A DNA stretch of 28,954 nt from Martensiomyces pterosporus (GCA_025201845.1 MU604003.1:1-28954); one strand, 5' to 3'. Counted from the stretch's first letter, positions 10,401 through 18,701 are shown. Notes: generated by a model from the letters alone, not told the origin. Numbers and translations: made by a program.

Positions 10401-13400
10401 GCCAACCCCTATGGCGCCGAGTCCCTAGCATCAGCGGCTTCCCCCGTATACGGAAATGATGTCGGTCCGGGGTCACACCGTGCTATCAGCAGCCTATCAG
10501 CACCAAATGTTGCACCGCCCACGGCTATTTTCGATTTCCACAGCCACAGCGAGAGAACCAGCGCCGAGCTGTCGCACTACGATCGCGACTTGGACGCTGC
10601 AGGACAGGAGCAGGCCAGCGCAGGTCTTTCGGATCCGCTTGGCCGCCTGAATGCGCGCCACCCTATCCTCTCTTTCGGATTTGGTGGCAGGCTTGTCACC
10701 ATGTTCCCTCGACAAGTGCAGCGGTTCAGCATGTACGACAGCGGCAAGGCATCGAAAATTGTGCCTGGTATGCTGCAGATCCAGCAGCTGTCGGACCACA
10801 TTGCGCCTGAGCAATGCGCTCAGAGCACCACTGCTTACTTTAATACGCCCTTGCTGACCGGCGAGACCACTCGATCCGCTCTGCTGAAGCGGCGTGATGT
10901 TGCAGTCGCATGTGCCCGAGCTTGGGTCGATAGCGCTACCTCAGCAAATGCTTTAGAGCCTGATGAGAAGGCGCTTTACGAGGTCGTCATTGCTATCCTA
11001 GACTCCTTTGGCCAAAACGAGACTGCGCAGGTGGATTTGGCGGGTGCAGTTGAGCCTATTCGCTCTCTATTCGCAGATAACGACGCCCCGGCACAACCTA
11101 ATGGCGCCAGTGCTGAGCACCTCTCAACTGATTCATATGCGCCGATCACGCACGGCAGTACGGCGCAGCTAAAGGAAATCGAAGCACTGCTGCTCGAGGG
11201 AAAGCGTGAGGAGGCTGTCGCCAGCGCCTGTCGCCAGGGCCTGTGGACGCACGCGCTCATCATTGCCAGCTGCACTGGCAAGAGCCTGTGGCAGTCGGTC
11301 GTGTCCGCATACACCGAGAGCGTGCTGAAGGACGGTCTGTCGGCGCTTGGCACCCAATACCGCATCTTCTCTGGCCTCGGCCAAAAGGCATTGGACAGGC
11401 CACGGCCCTTCCACAAGAGAGACTTGTCAACTGCCAGCGACAAGTTTATTACTGCAGCTGATATTGGCGGCAGCATGGATGGTATCCAGGATGGCGAGCA
11501 GCAGTGCGTGAGCGGAGCTGGAGTTCTGCCAGACAACGACGTTGATCACGTTACCCAGGACTGGGCGAAGATGCTGTCCCTCATGCTGGCAAACCGGACT
11601 TCTGGAGACCAGGCAGCGATTCTCAAGCTTGGCGACAAGCTCAAGGACAGTGGGCGCGTTGCTGCTTCACACATATGCTACGTGCTGACGCTCCAAAGCA
11701 GGGAGATCTTTTTGCCCGAGTCTGGGGAAGCCCTCCCCCGCGCCTCTCTCTTGGGGGTTGATGAGGCAGCGCACAGCTCGTCTTTAAGGGCCAGTGCCTT
11801 CGATACGCACAGGAGCCGCTACTCTCGCTACTACCGTAAGCAGTCTGCGATGTGCCTAACGGAGCTCTACGAGGTTGCGTTTGCGCTGAGGGCTGTGGCT
11901 ATCGGCGACAACCGCTCGGCAGGATCAGCAGCAAGCGGGGCTCCCGCTGGAAGCAGCACGAGCGCAAATCCCAGCAGCACGCCTGGAGCGAAACTCACGC
12001 TGCCGCTCTGTCTGCCCCACTTGCAGGCCTACAAGCTTTATTATGCGTGGTGGCTGACTGACTGTGGCCAGACAGCGCTGGCCTCGCGCTACTGCGATGC
12101 CGTGCTGAGTATCCTAGCTACCTTGCCGCGCGGAGTGGCGATTCCCTTTGTCCATGCATCCCTGGTTCAAGAGCTGCGCAACCTGCGCGAGCGCTTGACT
12201 GGCGCTGGCATGCCTTCGGCCAAGGCCGCAGAGATTGTCGGCGATGACGCTGCGATTGCTGGTGGCAGCTCCAAGTCGTGGCTTTCGCGCGCCATGCCAC
12301 GCCCTTCGTTTACGTCGCTGATATCGGCGTTTGACTCATCCATCGACAAGTTCATCACGGGTGCCGACGGCCGTCGCATTTCGCTGGACACAGGCGGTGG
12401 AACTGCAGGAAAGTACGAGGTCGGACCGGACCGCCAAAACGACCAGACCACCCATGACCCAGAGCACCCTCAGCCTCCACGTGCTCTTGGGGCAGTTGGA
12501 TACGGTAGCCTGCCGCCCAGCCCACGGGCCGTGCCTGCTGGTGTCGAGGATGGGTCTACAACAGCACCTTTTGCAATGCACCCGCAAGGCCTGAACAGCA
12601 GCCTGAATGCAGGCATGTATTATGCGGACAGCAATGCGGGTACCCCCGCCATGCTCTCTCCCGTCCACCCGGCGCCTCAGGCAGACCAGGCAGTGCCCGG
12701 CTTCTCACCGCACCAACAAGCCCAGCAGCATGTGTCTCAGCCGCAGTGGGGCGACCCTGGAAACGATGCCCTCGCTGGCGACGATGGCGCATTTATCACG
12801 CCTGGGATTCCGTATGGGATTGGAGGCGCCACTGCTGGGACCACCTTTGGCTACAGCAATGGCGCTGCCAGCAGCAGTGCGCCGCCAGCGTCCCAGCACG
12901 CCACAGGCTATGCTTCTACGGCAGCTGAAGCAGGTGCCGCTGCGCAGGTGCCAGACGCTGGTGATGACGAAGAGGACATGTTTGGGTTCTCCAAAAAGAG
13001 GGCACCCAAGCAGCCAGCTCAGGAGCACCCGCGGCCCAGCGTGGATGCCCCACGCAGCTCAGCACCGCCAGCGCAGCCACCATCTGACGCTGACGGCGCC
13101 AAGGCACGGAGCAGCACGGACGGAAAGGAGGGCGACAAGGACCCCGGCGGCGGTGTGTTTGGAATCTTCAAGAGCTTCTGGGGCGGCCGCAAGAACCAGG
13201 CCAACTTGGGCGAGGACTCGCACTTTGTTTATGACCCAGTGCAGCAGAGGTGGGTTGACAAGAATGCGCCCGATGCTCAGCAGGACACGGGCCCTCTACC
13301 GCCACCACCGCCATCGATGATGAAGTTCCAGCCCCAGAGCGCGTCGGTTCCGCCACCAGCTGGCGCACCTCTGTCTCCACCCGGCCTGCTAGGCCAGCAG

Positions 13401-13676
13401 CAGCAGCAGCAGCAGCAGCCCTACCACCACTCAAGCACAGCCACGCCGCTTGGAGCAGGCAACGTTGCACCACCGCCCAGCCGCACCTCTACGTCTAGCC
13501 GGCCGCCATCGGCAATTCCCCCTCCAGGCAGCGCCGATCTCAGCCGCGCTGGAACACCCTCCTCTATGCTCGATCCCGCGGCCATGGGCGGAATGCCGCC
13601 GCCTAGTAGCGGCAGCGCTCGCGCTGGAAAGCGCCGTGGAGCCCGCTCTAAATACGTTGACCTGCTGAACCAGTAG
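7458..13676 (+). CDS. SEC16: COPII coat assembly scaffold Sec16
   Basis: A 2072-residue protein in one uninterrupted frame. Sec16 organises ER exit sites, binds Sec23/Sec24, Sec13 and Sed4/Sec12, and regulates Sar1 GTP turnover on the ER membrane. Residues 1-1050 are disordered, Tyr/Gln/Ala/Ser-rich, with two copies of DGAAFFDxLVG (about 193 and 361) and a QYYDTATGQYYDD segment. The central conserved domain begins near 1062 (RHPILSFGFGGRLVTMFP). The helical Sec16_C/ACE1 domain runs from about 1235 (QLKEIEALLLEGKREEAVA) to 1590; it includes CRQGLWTHALIIAS and the loop CLPHLQAYKLYYAWWL. Pro-rich sequence follows. Near 1900 is the conserved C-terminal motif SFWGGRKNQ...VYDPVQQRWVDKNAP, then a polyQ run and a basic C-terminus. 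The ATG at 7458 opens MSQFFDSAP. Ala codon runs and a 24-bp duplication mark low-complexity growth. Family assignment is very strong. Confidence 0.96.
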   Translation: MSQFFDSAPRKPPSRRGTPSSNDPIPYFGNQSNASGSAETDFFASIGTSQQNSSIGGAYQNMGYHAAQPSQTAQPQQQPQPQTYAPYQPYSQQPVQPYSQQPVQPQPSASLHGQYQQGLYNQLPPRDIPPRSATGPAVEYPYQNYGYTSQQTKPAGVSSSAYRSASVVYGGNQYDSSYGYQATPAGPKLDTQALDGAAFFDQLVGTSSAAQDAVVPAPASYAGVSLQAYSPAPQYGPNTDPYSSQYANQYGSQAAADASSSMPTYGNSGTADASASAAAAASASAAAAAATTSGEEAATGVIFDEAMGQYYDTATGQYYDDAAAAWYYPQQSTGYNADGYTQATELPGAGDTTVPGAAVEVADGAAFFDNLVGVPVDSQDHSASLQDGVQADDTISMASAAIPSTTAETPSQPAISASVRPPSSLPLQPNVSENQTGSHAPPPAVDGSSAAPLDAAKDQAAQSAPSPPSSHDIPGLAASAADSGDVLHSDAPPAEYAPNEVHAASASATPEPTSPSVEQEGAPATDVVEKKQALGDPAEIVEAAIGVFAQEPPASAGATGIKEEPDYTMLGEHKVGPASEWSGHPMQADAGIHSNEIYVTRSEPTAVPLPNATHAVDGPADDVEPETTQAFTPSGAHAQSYEGTVAVAESQVAAAAADVGIYADTTATGAESQSQAAEVSVSDVRQGPVDTISYDNYASAQPTTQGTATAPVSAPQQPEHPAQLDSAAYSSGAYQVYDYQETQEEAIPSVPQTSLAARPSLPTPSLSATWSVQAEHASASSIADPAAEIQALDYGAGYAAPATDAAAETMPAASAAAIAATDNVVAAPYDSVAFGDPSYYYSEEYNAQQTAAAVATVGYESLDVQAQAATDAAGFGSYTQPLGSAGFAAADSVPAANEYPQPQPAWGEYSGDSAYTEYTPYSGAHSASVGYTIAEEATVHQAPANDASLDQQQYHEHQAAVYSPQAPAPSDGYQNIGIADTANPYGAESLASAASPVYGNDVGPGSHRAISSLSAPNVAPPTAIFDFHSHSERTSAELSHYDRDLDAAGQEQASAGLSDPLGRLNARHPILSFGFGGRLVTMFPRQVQRFSMYDSGKASKIVPGMLQIQQLSDHIAPEQCAQSTTAYFNTPLLTGETTRSALLKRRDVAVACARAWVDSATSANALEPDEKALYEVVIAILDSFGQNETAQVDLAGAVEPIRSLFADNDAPAQPNGASAEHLSTDSYAPITHGSTAQLKEIEALLLEGKREEAVASACRQGLWTHALIIASCTGKSLWQSVVSAYTESVLKDGLSALGTQYRIFSGLGQKALDRPRPFHKRDLSTASDKFITAADIGGSMDGIQDGEQQCVSGAGVLPDNDVDHVTQDWAKMLSLMLANRTSGDQAAILKLGDKLKDSGRVAASHICYVLTLQSREIFLPESGEALPRASLLGVDEAAHSSSLRASAFDTHRSRYSRYYRKQSAMCLTELYEVAFALRAVAIGDNRSAGSAASGAPAGSSTSANPSSTPGAKLTLPLCLPHLQAYKLYYAWWLTDCGQTALASRYCDAVLSILATLPRGVAIPFVHASLVQELRNLRERLTGAGMPSAKAAEIVGDDAAIAGGSSKSWLSRAMPRPSFTSLISAFDSSIDKFITGADGRRISLDTGGGTAGKYEVGPDRQNDQTTHDPEHPQPPRALGAVGYGSLPPSPRAVPAGVEDGSTTAPFAMHPQGLNSSLNAGMYYADSNAGTPAMLSPVHPAPQADQAVPGFSPHQQAQQHVSQPQWGDPGNDALAGDDGAFITPGIPYGIGGATAGTTFGYSNGAASSSAPPASQHATGYASTAAEAGAAAQVPDAGDDEEDMFGFSKKRAPKQPAQEHPRPSVDAPRSSAPPAQPPSDADGAKARSSTDGKEGDKDPGGGVFGIFKSFWGGRKNQANLGEDSHFVYDPVQQRWVDKNAPDAQQDTGPLPPPPPSMMKFQPQSASVPPPAGAPLSPPGLLGQQQQQQQQPYHHSSTATPLGAGNVAPPPSRTSTSSRPPSAIPPPGSADLSRAGTPSSMLDPAAMGGMPPPSSGSARAGKRRGARSKYVDLLNQ
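7719..7766 (+). repeat. perfect 24-bp tandem duplication in SEC16
   Basis: Two identical adjacent 24-bp units encode the octapeptide QPYSQQPV twice. The perfect identity, synonymous sites included, points to a recent slippage event in the disordered N-terminal region. Confidence 0.9.
8273..8328 (+). repeat. Ala/Ser trinucleotide repeat in SEC16
   Basis: A GCT-rich tract with a repeated block beginning GCTTCTGCATCTGCT codes for a run of Ala with two interspersed Ser pairs, in frame with SEC16. The block structure suggests duplication of a short unit inside a disordered region. Confidence 0.8.
13398..13419 (+). repeat. short CAG tract encoding polyQ near the SEC16 C-terminus
   Basis: Seven to eight CAG codons in a row code for Gln just after LSPPGLLG in the Pro-rich C-terminal region. 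It is a simple microsatellite within the coding frame. Confidence 0.8.
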
Positions 13677-13881
13677 CATTTGGTCCACATAAACCTGCCT
13701 TTTATTCTCTTCATTAATACCAAATGCTTGCAACGGCCCATTGTTTGAGCACTATATCTGGCGCCTGCGCTGGTGCTTGTGTCGGCGCCTGTTTACGCTA
13801 GCGCGCCGCGGTGCATGAAAAGAGCACGTGCGGCCAGAGCATGTCAGACTGCGCATGGCGGGTGTGCGGCTGCGCCGCTGT
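13677..13881. other. convergent intergenic region, SEC16 and NIPSNAP 3' ends
   Basis: About 205 bp between two convergent genes. A CACGTG lies near 13826, but this is a 3'-to-3' region, so a promoter role is unlikely. No clean AATAAA is present for either gene; both probably use variant polyadenylation signals. Confidence 0.4.
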
Positions 13882-14844
13882 TCACTTGAGCGAGCTGAAG
13901 GGCATGGGGAGCATGATCCGCGAGCTCATGTTCTGGATAAGCGGGACGGTGTTCAGCACGGTCTCAGGCCACCCATTCTCGCTCCATGCAGCCTCGCGCA
14001 CCTCCTTGCGCTCCTGGAGGTCTGGATACTGCCAGAGATGGTGCACCTGGTTGAGCTCACCGAGCTGCGAGAACCACGCACCCATGGGCTCTTCATGGTG
14101 TCTCCTGCACTCAACGCCCACACGCCAGTTCTGCTCCCACTCCAGCAGCGTGCCCGACTTTAGCGTGTAGCTGCGAAGCTCGTACAGCCCGCCCTTCGTG
14201 ACAGGAGGGTGTGTCGGCCAGAACTTGAACTCGAGCATCACCTGAGACCTGCGCTCGCGAAGAAGCGGGAGAAGCTGCTTTTGGAGCTGCCGGTATGCCT
14301 CGTCTGTCCTGTACGCAGAGTACGCCTTGGAGAGAGCCGGATATCCCTGGTACTCCCAGATGTGAATTGCCGTGTCCAGCTCGCCAATGTCTGTTGTCCA
14401 GCTTCCAACAAGCTTCACTGCGGGGCTAAGCTCCTGGACTATGCGTGGATATAGCTCAGCGACGGTGGCCTTGTACTCCTCCATGCACCCAGGCTTTACA
14501 GCATGCGTTGTTAGCTCATGCACGTACTTGCCACGGGCGAGGACTTTGGACAGCGTGTCCTTGGTTTCCTGGCGCACCTGCTCTGAGCCGTGGAGAATAG
14601 AGCGGACTATGCGCGAAGCCTTTTGTGGGAGCGTCTTTTTAGGCTCCGCGGTACCACCAGCGGAGCCTGGCGATCCGTTTTGTGCATCGTCGGCACGGGT
14701 CTTGTAGCTGCTGAAGAACAGCCTGCGCTGCAGCTCTAGAGGCCCGCGGTGCTGGTTAAACAGAGCAGCGCGGCACACCGCATGGGTAGCTGCGGACAGA
14801 GAGAGGCGCGAAGCAGCCAGTGTCCTGCTAGACGTGGAAAGCAT
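13882..14844 (-). CDS. NIPSNAP-family mitochondrial protein
   Basis: The 320-residue protein starts with an Arg/Ser-rich, acid-poor segment typical of a mitochondrial presequence (MLSTSSRTLAASRLSLS, on to about 48). Two ferredoxin-like NIPSNAP repeats follow. The first is at about 107-207 (YVHELTTHAVKPG, then AIHIWEYQGYPALSKAYSAYR). The second is at about 218-316 (GGLYELRSYTLKSG, HHEEPMGAWFSQLGELNQVHHLW and the ending SSRIMLPMPFSSL). These are the family hallmarks. Human NIPSNAP1/2 are matrix proteins displayed on damaged mitochondria as mitophagy signals; fungal members are poorly studied. The ATG at 14844 is chosen because the frame upstream is a Tyr/His run encoded by a trinucleotide repeat, which fits untranslated sequence better. 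No intron is visible. Confidence 0.92.
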   Translation of the reverse strand: MLSTSSRTLAASRLSLSAATHAVCRAALFNQHRGPLELQRRLFFSSYKTRADDAQNGSPGSAGGTAEPKKTLPQKASRIVRSILHGSEQVRQETKDTLSKVLARGKYVHELTTHAVKPGCMEEYKATVAELYPRIVQELSPAVKLVGSWTTDIGELDTAIHIWEYQGYPALSKAYSAYRTDEAYRQLQKQLLPLLRERRSQVMLEFKFWPTHPPVTKGGLYELRSYTLKSGTLLEWEQNWRVGVECRRHHEEPMGAWFSQLGELNQVHHLWQYPDLQERKEVREAAWSENGWPETVLNTVPLIQNMSSRIMLPMPFSSLK

Positions 14845-15208
14845 CTGGTGTTGGCTTGGCGGGGTGCCGAGTATATTGCCACGCTGCGAAAAATAATAGT
14901 GGTGGTGGTGGTGGTGGTAGTAGTAGTAACAATACAAGACAAGGTGTGCTGGGTACGGCTGGCAGCGGCAGTAAAGGTGGCAGCGAAGAGAAGAGAAGCG
15001 AAGAGGAGCTAAGAGGAGCGACAGCGCTGGCGATGGCCAGGCGGGGAGACGTCAGGAATATATGCAGCTCGGGCGGGAGTAGGGGCAGTGCGCGAGTGGA
15101 GGTCACGCAGCAATCGCAGTCACCCCTTCAGAGGTGGGAAAAGGAGGGGGAGACAGAGGGTGGAGTGTATTTGGGTCACATGCGCATAATGTAGGATCGC
15201 CTCGTGGA
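14845..15208. promoter_or_regulatory. NIPSNAP promoter and 3' flank of the SET gene
   Basis: About 360 bp between two minus-strand genes. It holds a GTG/GTA microsatellite next to the NIPSNAP start and a purine-rich stretch (14980-15020). No TATA box or further gene is supported. Confidence 0.5.
14901..14926. repeat. GTG/GTA trinucleotide microsatellite upstream of NIPSNAP
   Basis: A run of GTG units followed by GTA units (CAC/TAC on the NIPSNAP-coding strand) lies about 60-80 bp upstream of the NIPSNAP ATG. In the open frame it would encode His and Tyr runs, a reason to place the true start downstream. It is probably length-variable. Confidence 0.85.
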
Positions 15209-16714
15209 CTAGGCACTGCAGCGGCCAGCAATATTGCCGATCTCGAGCCATACCGTGCGAAGGCAGTGCACCAGGAGGCTGTCCACGCCGTGTGGCTGCT
15301 GCGCGCTGCCGCTGCTGGCATCCTTGTCGCCAAGATCGCGTAGCATCCGACTGGACAGGCTGCTCAGCCCCTCGCAGGCTGCCTTTACCCACTCTTGCAA
15401 GAGAGCATCTGCGCTGTCCTGAGTGCCGCTAACCTCGCCCCTTCGCCACCTCTCCCATCTTGAAATTGCCCGCTTTGGCGTCATGTCTTTCTGGCCCGCC
15501 TGCAGAAGCAGCTGGAGGGCTGCTTGCAAGCGGTACGAGGGCTCAAGTGCGTCCAAGGATATCGTAAAGTCTCCCCAGAGCCCATGCTGCTTCAGCGTGG
15601 CAACCAGCGTGTCCACATCGGAGGGGCCCATTGCAGCCTGCCTTTGTTTTCTGGTACTCATGGCTGCTTTGGCCGTGTCTATCCATCTATCGACAACGTG
15701 GTCCAGCTCCAGAAACTGGAACGGGTTGTGAGCTAGCACAAACCCGTACTCTGCCAGCATGAATCGGTTGTCGTGCGGCCCGTACGAGATGAACACCTCC
15801 TGGCCCTTAGCGTAAGGCCTGTTTGTTCGTATTGAGAAGCACTTTTGTTTTTCGTCGAAACGAACAGAGACATCAGCCTGCCCGCTGTGGTTCAGAAAGT
15901 CCAAGACCGGCGCCAGCGCGATGCTATCGTCGCCACTAATCGGCCGCAGAATATCGGTTTGCGCGCTACTTGTAGCCGCAGCGCTAGCACGGACGCCTCT
16001 TCCAGACTGCCTGCCCAGGTGGATGCAGCGTGTATTCACAGCCAGCCACGCCCACACATACAGCCTCCAGCTTGTCACCGGCCTCGAATTAGCCGCAGAT
16101 AAAGACGCGCATGTGTGTGTCCAGTCGTTGAACAGCCGGGACTGCTGCTCGGCGATTTTCTGGCGCATGGAGTGGGGGAGGCGCGACAGCACCCACTTTG
16201 CACCCTGCGTGGTAGCTTCTGGCGCCTCACCGTTGCTGGGGCAATCGCCCGCAACCACAAACAGCGGGACTGAGGCAAAATCCCGTGGCAAGGTGCTGAT
16301 ATAGCTGTGCCATTCAGATCTTTGGCCAAGCTCTGCTTCGGTGTAGACCCAGTACGCCAGCGACTGGTGCTCGGACAGATCCCATCCGCCCATGCCAGCT
16401 GCGCTGCTGCTGTCTGCTTTTGCACGAGCCATTGTAAGCCGCCTGACCTTCGATGCAGTTACGAGCAGCCGCTCAGGCACCCTGATAATATCCTCGCCCT
16501 GGTCTATGTCTCTTGTTGCCATCATCCCACGGAATGTGTCTGGGAAGTATGCCAGAGTCAGCTTGGTCTTGGGAAGACCCTGCATTTTGCACCAGTCTCG
16601 CAACCCACTCCACCCTTGATCCTTTGCGGGTGTTCCGCTGCTCTTGCGTAGCTGGGCTTGCTGCGCCAGAGCAGCCTTTCGCTGGCGCTGTCGATGTACA
16701 CGTCCTTTCCCCAT
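15209..16714 (-). CDS. SET-domain protein lysine methyltransferase, SETD4/Rubisco-LSMT type
   Basis: The 501-residue protein has a basic N-terminus (MGKGRVHRQRQRKAAL), then a split SET domain. The first SET segment is near 55-80 (LAYFPDTFRGMMATRDIDQG, where FRGMMA replaces the usual GRG). An insert holds YWVYTEAELG and WHSYISTLP. The WAWLAVNTRC segment (221-230) comes next. The SAM-binding LDFLNHS lies at 271-277 and EVFISYGPHDN at 306-316. The C-terminal part matches the helical Rubisco-LSMT substrate-binding domain. This layout fits SETD4, SETD3 and the yeast Rkm/Efm enzymes that methylate ribosomal proteins or elongation factors; the substrate cannot be told from sequence. The frame continues to 16735 but only from a TTG, so the ATG at 16714 is used. 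The gene diverges from METTL5, 634 bp away. Confidence 0.88.
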   Translation of the reverse strand: MGKGRVHRQRQRKAALAQQAQLRKSSGTPAKDQGWSGLRDWCKMQGLPKTKLTLAYFPDTFRGMMATRDIDQGEDIIRVPERLLVTASKVRRLTMARAKADSSSAAGMGGWDLSEHQSLAYWVYTEAELGQRSEWHSYISTLPRDFASVPLFVVAGDCPSNGEAPEATTQGAKWVLSRLPHSMRQKIAEQQSRLFNDWTHTCASLSAANSRPVTSWRLYVWAWLAVNTRCIHLGRQSGRGVRASAAATSSAQTDILRPISGDDSIALAPVLDFLNHSGQADVSVRFDEKQKCFSIRTNRPYAKGQEVFISYGPHDNRFMLAEYGFVLAHNPFQFLELDHVVDRWIDTAKAAMSTRKQRQAAMGPSDVDTLVATLKQHGLWGDFTISLDALEPSYRLQAALQLLLQAGQKDMTPKRAISRWERWRRGEVSGTQDSADALLQEWVKAACEGLSSLSSRMLRDLGDKDASSGSAQQPHGVDSLLVHCLRTVWLEIGNIAGRCSA

Positions 16715-17348
16715 TCTTTCTGCACAGCTCAGCAACCACAGAGCGTAGCAGCAGCAGCCTTCAATTTACAAAACGCAATTTACAAAACGAATTGAGGAGG
16801 GAGCAGCAGCGGCGAAATGGCCAGCAGCAAAAGCTCGCTTTTTTATAATAAAAACCTATGTTGGAGATCTATGCCGATTAAGCAGCGAGATAAAAAAAAA
16901 TTATCTCGCCGCCAAGACAGACGAGCGAAGACAGACAAGGGATCCGCGGCACCACATCCATTGAGCTAGATATTAGCTTTAAACTCGACACGAGGCAGTT
17001 GCCGGCATCCTAGTCCCAGGTGCTGTCGAGAAAAGCCATCCCTATGTGCCAGAGACAGCATGTCTACTCGTTGCGGCCAATGCACCCATTTCTTGCGTGT
17101 GTGCAAGAACGGCGCCAATACAGGCTGGCACACCGAATCTCATAACTTGCTCAATTGGCTGCCAAGCGTAAAGCTGCGGAAGGGGAAGGTGCTGCCATAG
17201 GAGCAGCGCACCTCCTTCCCTTTCCTTCTCCTTCCTCCCTGTCCAGCACCACATACCCGACTTGCGTAGGCCTGCTACCTTGTTGCAAAACTGGCTGCAC
17301 TGTTAGCCAGCACACACGAGAGAGTCTTGAGCAGCGTACAAGCCCTAA
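16715..17348. promoter_or_regulatory. divergent promoter region between the SET gene and METTL5
   Basis: Two methyltransferase genes are transcribed away from each other across 634 bp. The region has A/T-rich sequence around 16840-16900 with a strong inverted repeat, and pyrimidine-rich sequence at 17210-17240 before the METTL5 start. No other gene is supported. Confidence 0.55.
16885..16909. promoter_or_regulatory. perfect inverted repeat with paired GATA sites and A7 spacer
   Basis: GCGAGATAA (16885-16893) and TTATCTCGC (16901-16909) are exact reverse complements around seven A residues. Each arm carries AGATAA, a consensus fungal GATA-factor site, facing opposite ways. It could be a paired GATA site serving both divergent genes, or a hairpin. 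The symmetry is seen; the role is inferred. Confidence 0.6.
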
Positions 17349-18020
17349 ATGAAACTGAAACAGCTGGAGGGGTACCTGGGCGATGTGGCGGCGTTCAGGG
17401 ACCCAAAGGTGCAATTAGAGCAATACCCTACAACAGCACACCTCGCATCTCGCATTCTGTACACTGCAGAGTCATCGTACGGCGACATTGATGGAAAGGC
17501 GGTGGTTGATCTGGGCTGCGGGTGCGGGATGCTGACTGTGGCCTCTGCGATCATGGGCGCCAGCCACGTCCTCGGAATTGACATCGATGCAGATGCCTTG
17601 GAGATTGCGCGAGAGAACGTTGAGGAGTTTGAGATTGAAGAGAACGTGGACCTCGTGCACGCAAGCCTGTGCAAGGAGACGCCCGACGGGCTTGTCGTCG
17701 ACGCCGATCTTGTTGCAAGCATGCAGGGCAGGTTCGACACTGCGATCTTGAATCCGCCATTTGGCACAAAGCCCGGGAATAGGGGCATCGACACGGTGTT
17801 CCTTCAGGCCGCATGCTCGATGGCACGGACAGCTGTGTACTCGCTCCACAAGTCGTCAACACGGGAGTTTTTGGTCAAGAAGGCAGCTTCATGGGGGTTC
17901 AACTGCGAGGTCCTTGCCGAGCTCAAGTTCGATGTCCCAATGATGTACAAGTTCCACAAGAAAAAGTCGGTGGATATTGAGGTGGATCTGATCCGCCTGA
18001 GTCGCGCAGGCTCCCTGTAG
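17349..18020 (+). CDS. METTL5: METTL5-type 18S rRNA N6-adenosine methyltransferase
   Basis: The 223-residue protein is close to human METTL5 (209 residues), which with TRMT112 makes the single m6A in 18S rRNA of the small ribosomal subunit. Landmarks: LEQYPT (23-28), which positions SAM and RNA; SAM motif I VVDLGCGCG (52-60); motif II GIDIDADALE (76-85); the catalytic NPPFGT (135-140) that flips out adenine; and the highly conserved AVYSLHKSSTRE and KFHKKKSVDIEVDLIR near the end. All catalytic parts are present and there is no intron. The ATG at 17349 gives MKLKQLEGYL, which matches the family N-terminus. A TRMT112 partner gene is not in the window. It is paired head-to-head with a SET methyltransferase. 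An AATAAA at 18210-18215 may end the transcript. Confidence 0.95.
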   Translation: MKLKQLEGYLGDVAAFRDPKVQLEQYPTTAHLASRILYTAESSYGDIDGKAVVDLGCGCGMLTVASAIMGASHVLGIDIDADALEIARENVEEFEIEENVDLVHASLCKETPDGLVVDADLVASMQGRFDTAILNPPFGTKPGNRGIDTVFLQAACSMARTAVYSLHKSSTREFLVKKAASWGFNCEVLAELKFDVPMMYKFHKKKSVDIEVDLIRLSRAGSL

Positions 18021-18486
18021 CTCGACAGTTTCCAGCAGAACCACGTAAATGAGGTGGTGTTGCTGTTATTGAAAGAAATGACGGAGTATGAGAGAGAAAG
18101 AGAACATATGGAGGGCTAAAAAGAAAAAGTATTGATAATGCTATGAAAGCCTATGGAAGAGGAAAGGGAGGAAGGGAGAAGAGAAAGAGAAGCGGAGAGG
18201 AGAGGAGAAAATAAAGCTAGTAGAGAAGGCCAAGCAAACAAGCGCGCACCTGCACAAGCAAACGACGTAGGAGACCGCTCTGCCTGCATCACAGGTCCAA
18301 GTTATCTGTGCGCAGAGACAGACGGATACGCCCTGCAGAGCGAACAAAGGAAACACGCCAGACCCAGGAGTGTGGCCTACGAAGCGTGAGCCCCGCTAGG
18401 ACGCCGATTAAGTGTGCTGCTTGGACCCCTGCCTCACCTGCTCGCCCCATGCCCTAAAACCCTTTCTCTTGGCCACTCAGTCTCTC

Positions 18487-18519
<33 letters not shown>

Positions 18520-18701
18520 CCGCCTGACCCCTGCCACACGCCTTCCTCCCCCTGACATCGAAGAGCTGTGGTAGCAAAAAAGGAAAAGAAGCAGGCAAGA
18601 GCGCGGCTTGAAGAAGGCCGGGGGAGTGAGTGCAGAGGAGGAATAAAAGCTGTGGCCATGGCAAAGAATGCGGGCCAAGGCATACGCACCAAATGCCCAT
18701 A
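18021..18701. other. convergent intergenic region with GA and CT tracts
   Basis: About 680 bp between METTL5 (+) and the CK1 gene (-), so it holds two 3' untranslated regions. It contains a polypurine stretch (about 18150-18215), an AATAAA at 18210-18215, an inverted-repeat cluster at 18276-18342 and a CT microsatellite at 18485-18519. No protein gene or tRNA is supported. Confidence 0.5.
18485..18519. repeat. (CT)n microsatellite
   Basis: A CT-dinucleotide run with a few T insertions at its left edge lies in the 3' flank of the CK1 gene, about 190 bp past its stop. It reads as GA on the CK1 strand and is probably length-variable. Confidence 0.9.

Noticed and set aside
13398..13419. CAG repeat as a possible expansion locus
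   Set aside because: Short and in frame in a disordered tail; ordinary low-complexity coding sequence.
14845..14937. Tyr/His-rich extension of the NIPSNAP protein
   Set aside because: It is translated from a trinucleotide microsatellite and would mask the mitochondrial presequence.
16715..16735. Seven-residue upstream extension of the SET protein
   Set aside because: It starts with TTG; the first ATG in the frame is at 16714.
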